Shown: positions 61,907-64,000 of the stretch, piece by piece
Position numbering within the stretch: the first letter of the stretch is position 1
How the letters are laid out: each line of letters opens with the position of its first letter
DNA from: Psychromonas sp. CD1
Lineage (GTDB): Bacteria; Pseudomonadota; Gammaproteobacteria; Enterobacterales; Psychromonadaceae
Direction: 5' to 3'
Length of the DNA stretch: 64,000 nucleotides
Assembly: GCF_002239585.1 (NCBI RefSeq)
Contig: NZ_NDFH01000003.1
Location: forward strand, 310,001-374,000
Notes under the pieces: generated by a model
Database searches by the model: none
What the model was told of the DNA's origin: nothing
Seen by the model: the letters and a program-made list of their open reading frames with translations, nothing else
Position numbers and translations under genes: made by a program

Positions 61907-63103
61907 ATGAGCAATAAGCTGATCCTCGTACTGAACTGTGGTAGTTCTTCTTTGAAATTTGCGATTATTGATACAATCAGTGGTGATGAAAAACTATCGG
62001 GTCTTGCTGAGTGCCTACATTTAGAGAATGCTTCGATTAAGTGGAAATTAAAGGGCGTTAAGGGCCGTGCTGAATTAGGCAATGGCAGTGCGCATAAAGA
62101 AGCTTTAGATTTTATTGTAAACGAAATATTGGGCTCTGAAACTGAATTAAAAGCAAGTTTACATGGTATTGGTCATCGTGTTGTACATGGTGGTGAAAAA
62201 TTCACTTCATCAATGTTGATCTGTGAGAAAGTTCTTCGTGGTATTGATGAATGCAAAGCACTTGCTCCATTGCATAATCCTGCGCATCTTGTTGGGATTG
62301 AAGCTGCTCAACAAGCATTTCCATTGCTACCTAATGTGGCTGTTTTTGATACTGCATTCCATCAAACAATGCCAGAAGAAGCTTATTTATATGCTCTACC
62401 TTATAAACTATACCAACAAAATGGTATTCGTCGTTATGGTATGCATGGAACAAGTCATTATTTCATCAGTGTCGAAATGGCAAAGAAATTAAACAAACCA
62501 TTGAATGAACTAAATATTATTAGCTGTCATTTAGGTAATGGAGGCTCTGTTTGTGCGATAAAGAATGGGAAATCTGTGGATACTTCAATGGGTATGACGC
62601 CACTTGAAGGTTTAGTTATGGGTACGCGTTGTGGTGATATTGATCCTGCTATAATTTTCCATCTTCATGATGAATTAGGCTATAGCCTAGATGAAATTAA
62701 TACGATGTTAACCAAAGAGTCTGGTTTACTAGGTTTAACGGAAACTAGCAGTGATTGTCGTTTTGTTGAAGATAATTATGCAACTGATAAAGGTGCGAAG
62801 CGTGCGATGGATCTTTATTGCTATCGTCTAGCGAAATACATTGCAAGCTACACGGCAGCATTAGATGGCCGTTTAGATGCAGTTGTCTTTACTGGAGGCA
62901 TTGGTGAAAACTCTGCACCAATTCGCGCCATGACTTTAGAGCGTTTAAGTTTGCTTGGCTTTAAAATTGACAATGAAGCTAATCTTAAATGTTGTTTTGG
63001 TAAAGAAGGCGTTATCAGTGCGCAAGATAGTACGCTTGCAATGGTGATCTCTACAAATGAAGAATGGGTTATTGCCGAAGATACTTTAGCTTTAACTAGC
63101 TAA
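61907..63103 (+). CDS. ackA: Acetate kinase
   Basis: Interconverts acetate + ATP and acetyl phosphate. The 398-residue protein has [13 protein letters not shown] at residues 8-20, [11 protein letters not shown] near residue 88, [26 protein letters not shown] near residue 145, [13 protein letters not shown] near residue 172, and [13 protein letters not shown] near residue 327. pta does not follow, although ackA-pta is the usual order. A strong terminator closes the gene. Confidence 0.97.
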   Translation: MSNKLILVLNCGSSSLKFAIIDTISGDEKLSGLAECLHLENASIKWKLKGVKGRAELGNGSAHKEALDFIVNEILGSETELKASLHGIGHRVVHGGEKFTSSMLICEKVLRGIDECKALAPLHNPAHLVGIEAAQQAFPLLPNVAVFDTAFHQTMPEEAYLYALPYKLYQQNGIRRYGMHGTSHYFISVEMAKKLNKPLNELNIISCHLGNGGSVCAIKNGKSVDTSMGMTPLEGLVMGTRCGDIDPAIIFHLHDELGYSLDEINTMLTKESGLLGLTETSSDCRFVEDNYATDKGAKRAMDLYCYRLAKYIASYTAALDGRLDAVVFTGGIGENSAPIRAMTLERLSLLGFKIDNEANLKCCFGKEGVISAQDSTLAMVISTNEEWVIAEDTLALTS

Positions 63104-63117
63104 TCAATGCTTATTAG

Positions 63118-63149
63118 TATAAAAAACCAATGAGAGTTGGTTTTTTATA
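63118..63149. terminator. Bidirectional terminator between ackA and yaiL
   Basis: TATAAAAAACCAA pairs with TTGGTTTTTTATA around TGAGAG, between convergent genes. Confidence 0.93.
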
Positions 63150-63201
63150 CTGTACAAAAATATAACGCGTATTTTTTAATAAATAGCGTTTTTTCAACTT
63201 C

Positions 63202-63744
63202 CTACCAAATAAGATCATCCGGTACGGCAAATTCCGCATAGGGATCATCGTCATCAATCTCTGATTTTTCTACTTTTTCATGTAAAGAAACTAAAACAGA
63301 AGCATCAATGGCACTGAGTTTTTCTGCCGCTTCTTTATGAATTAGATAAAATTCATCATTAAGTACACAAATTGCAAGCATACCATTGATAAGCGCTTGT
63401 TGTGTTTGGTTGTTAATTGCGATACGTTTCACTTTATTTTGATAGGTAAAATGATAATCAATTTCACCTTGGTAATACTTCTCACAATGTTGAGCTATCA
63501 TTTGTATCAATTTACCATGTGCAGAGCGCGCATCTAGATCTGCTTGTTGTTGGCGATTTTTGTCTAAATCTTGATTTTTTTGTTGTTCTTTTTGTTGATG
63601 CAGTGATAACTGTAATTCAGATACTTCGTGAGTTCCTTTTTTCTTCTTCTGTTTTGCTTTACGTCGTTTTTCTGTTTGTGCTTGTTTTGCTTTTTGTTTA
63701 TTAATCAAACCAGATTTCATCAATTGTTCTTGTAGGGATGCCAT
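63202..63744 (-). CDS. yaiL: DUF2058 family protein (YaiL-like)
   Basis: A small, highly charged protein of 180 residues. The N-terminal half is very rich in Lys, Gln and Glu (SLQEQLMKSGLINKQKAKQ, then a basic coiled coil). The C-terminal domain is compact, with LIQMIAQHCEKY, IDYHFTYQNKVKRIAIN and a closing FAVPDDLIW. Homologues are described as nucleoproteins or polynucleotide-associated proteins; the function is not known. Confidence 0.9.
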   Translation of the reverse strand: MASLQEQLMKSGLINKQKAKQAQTEKRRKAKQKKKKGTHEVSELQLSLHQQKEQQKNQDLDKNRQQQADLDARSAHGKLIQMIAQHCEKYYQGEIDYHFTYQNKVKRIAINNQTQQALINGMLAICVLNDEFYLIHKEAAEKLSAIDASVLVSLHEKVEKSEIDDDDPYAEFAVPDDLIW

Positions 63745-63894
63745 ATGTGACCTTTACTCAAGATAAAAAATCTATTTTACCGATAAAGAGATTTTAAGGA
63801 TATAGTATTTAATGTAAGACGACTTATTTTCCCATAAAAATCGACAAATACTTAAAATTGATTACGCTTTAATATATGCAAACAGGAAATGTCT

Positions 63895-64000
63895 ATGACT
63901 AATTTACAAATTAAAGAATATATGATTGGCAAAAGCCTATCTTTTAAAAAAGAGATGACCATCGCTAATGCTGTTGAAATCCTATTGTCTAATCCTCAAT
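63895..64000 (+). CDS. Start of a CBS-domain protein (partial)
   Basis: The first 35 codons lie in the window: MTNLQIKEYMIGKSLSF, then KKEMTIANAVEILL. This is the usual N-terminus of a CBS domain (a DYM-like motif followed by an A-V-E-x-L-L helix). An AGGAAA ribosome binding site precedes the ATG. The rest lies outside the window. Confidence 0.7.
   Translation, partial: MTNLQIKEYMIGKSLSFKKEMTIANAVEILLSNPQ

Overview
The window is a densely coded, AT-rich stretch of a gammaproteobacterial chromosome. Gene order and protein resemblance fit a marine member of the Psychromonas/Alteromonadales type. The evidence is the isc operon tail (hscB-hscA-fdx-iscX), pheS-pheT-ihfA, glyA-nrdR-ribD, sirB1-kdsA, letA-letB-rsmF, and a sodium-motor type FlgT. 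The genus is an inference from recalled protein similarity, not from a search. I see no rRNA, tRNA, CRISPR array, prophage or intact insertion sequence.

Layout. 1-9.3 kb: the end of the isc operon, then gmhA, yafJ, dinB with an SDR gene, divergent yjiH-marC, and a FAH-family hydrolase. 9.5-17.9 kb: pheST-ihfA, cobB, an unknown membrane protein, glyA, nrdR, and a ribD that lacks its C-terminus. 17.9-22.2 kb, minus strand: gltX, then a small flagellar outer-ring group (flgH-flgT-unknown). 22.3-26.4 kb: a lipoprotein of the nuclease/phosphatase superfamily, a YhcH protein and a YjeM-type permease. 26.4-34.7 kb, minus strand: the most unusual block. A LytS-type kinase and LytTR regulator are followed by a DUF11-repeat protein, a 1177-residue outer-membrane barrel protein and a double-OmpA lipoprotein. 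34.7-41.3 kb: a nonsense-interrupted ldhA, a PfkB kinase with an apparent CTG start, metG, mrp and trpS. 41.3-44.9 kb: a TetR-controlled electrophile/aldehyde detoxification operon (curA-like, gst, yqhD) with two matching operators. 45-48.2 kb: sirB1-kdsA-DUF423-rlmM. 48.3-53.5 kb: feoB with its small cysteine-rich partner, then a serine-type sulfatase and its radical-SAM maturase. 53.5-64 kb: yaeQ, thiI, DUF2835, letA-letB-rsmF, ackA, yaiL and the start of a CBS-domain gene.

Most of the content is housekeeping: Fe-S assembly, aminoacyl-tRNA synthetases, tRNA and rRNA modification, LPS precursor synthesis. Two parts look accessory. One is the two-component/DUF11/barrel/OmpA operon, my best candidate for an undescribed cell-surface system. 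The other is the sulfatase plus maturase pair.

A theme across the window is gene damage. ldhA has an in-frame stop. gst and the DUF11 gene each have a one-base frameshift in an A7 run. letA is split by a 4-base duplication and lacks its first zinc ribbon. ribD is missing its last part. The sulfatase lacks a signal peptide. The LytS kinase lacks its membrane sensor. The two homopolymer cases could be sequencing errors; the others cannot be explained that way.
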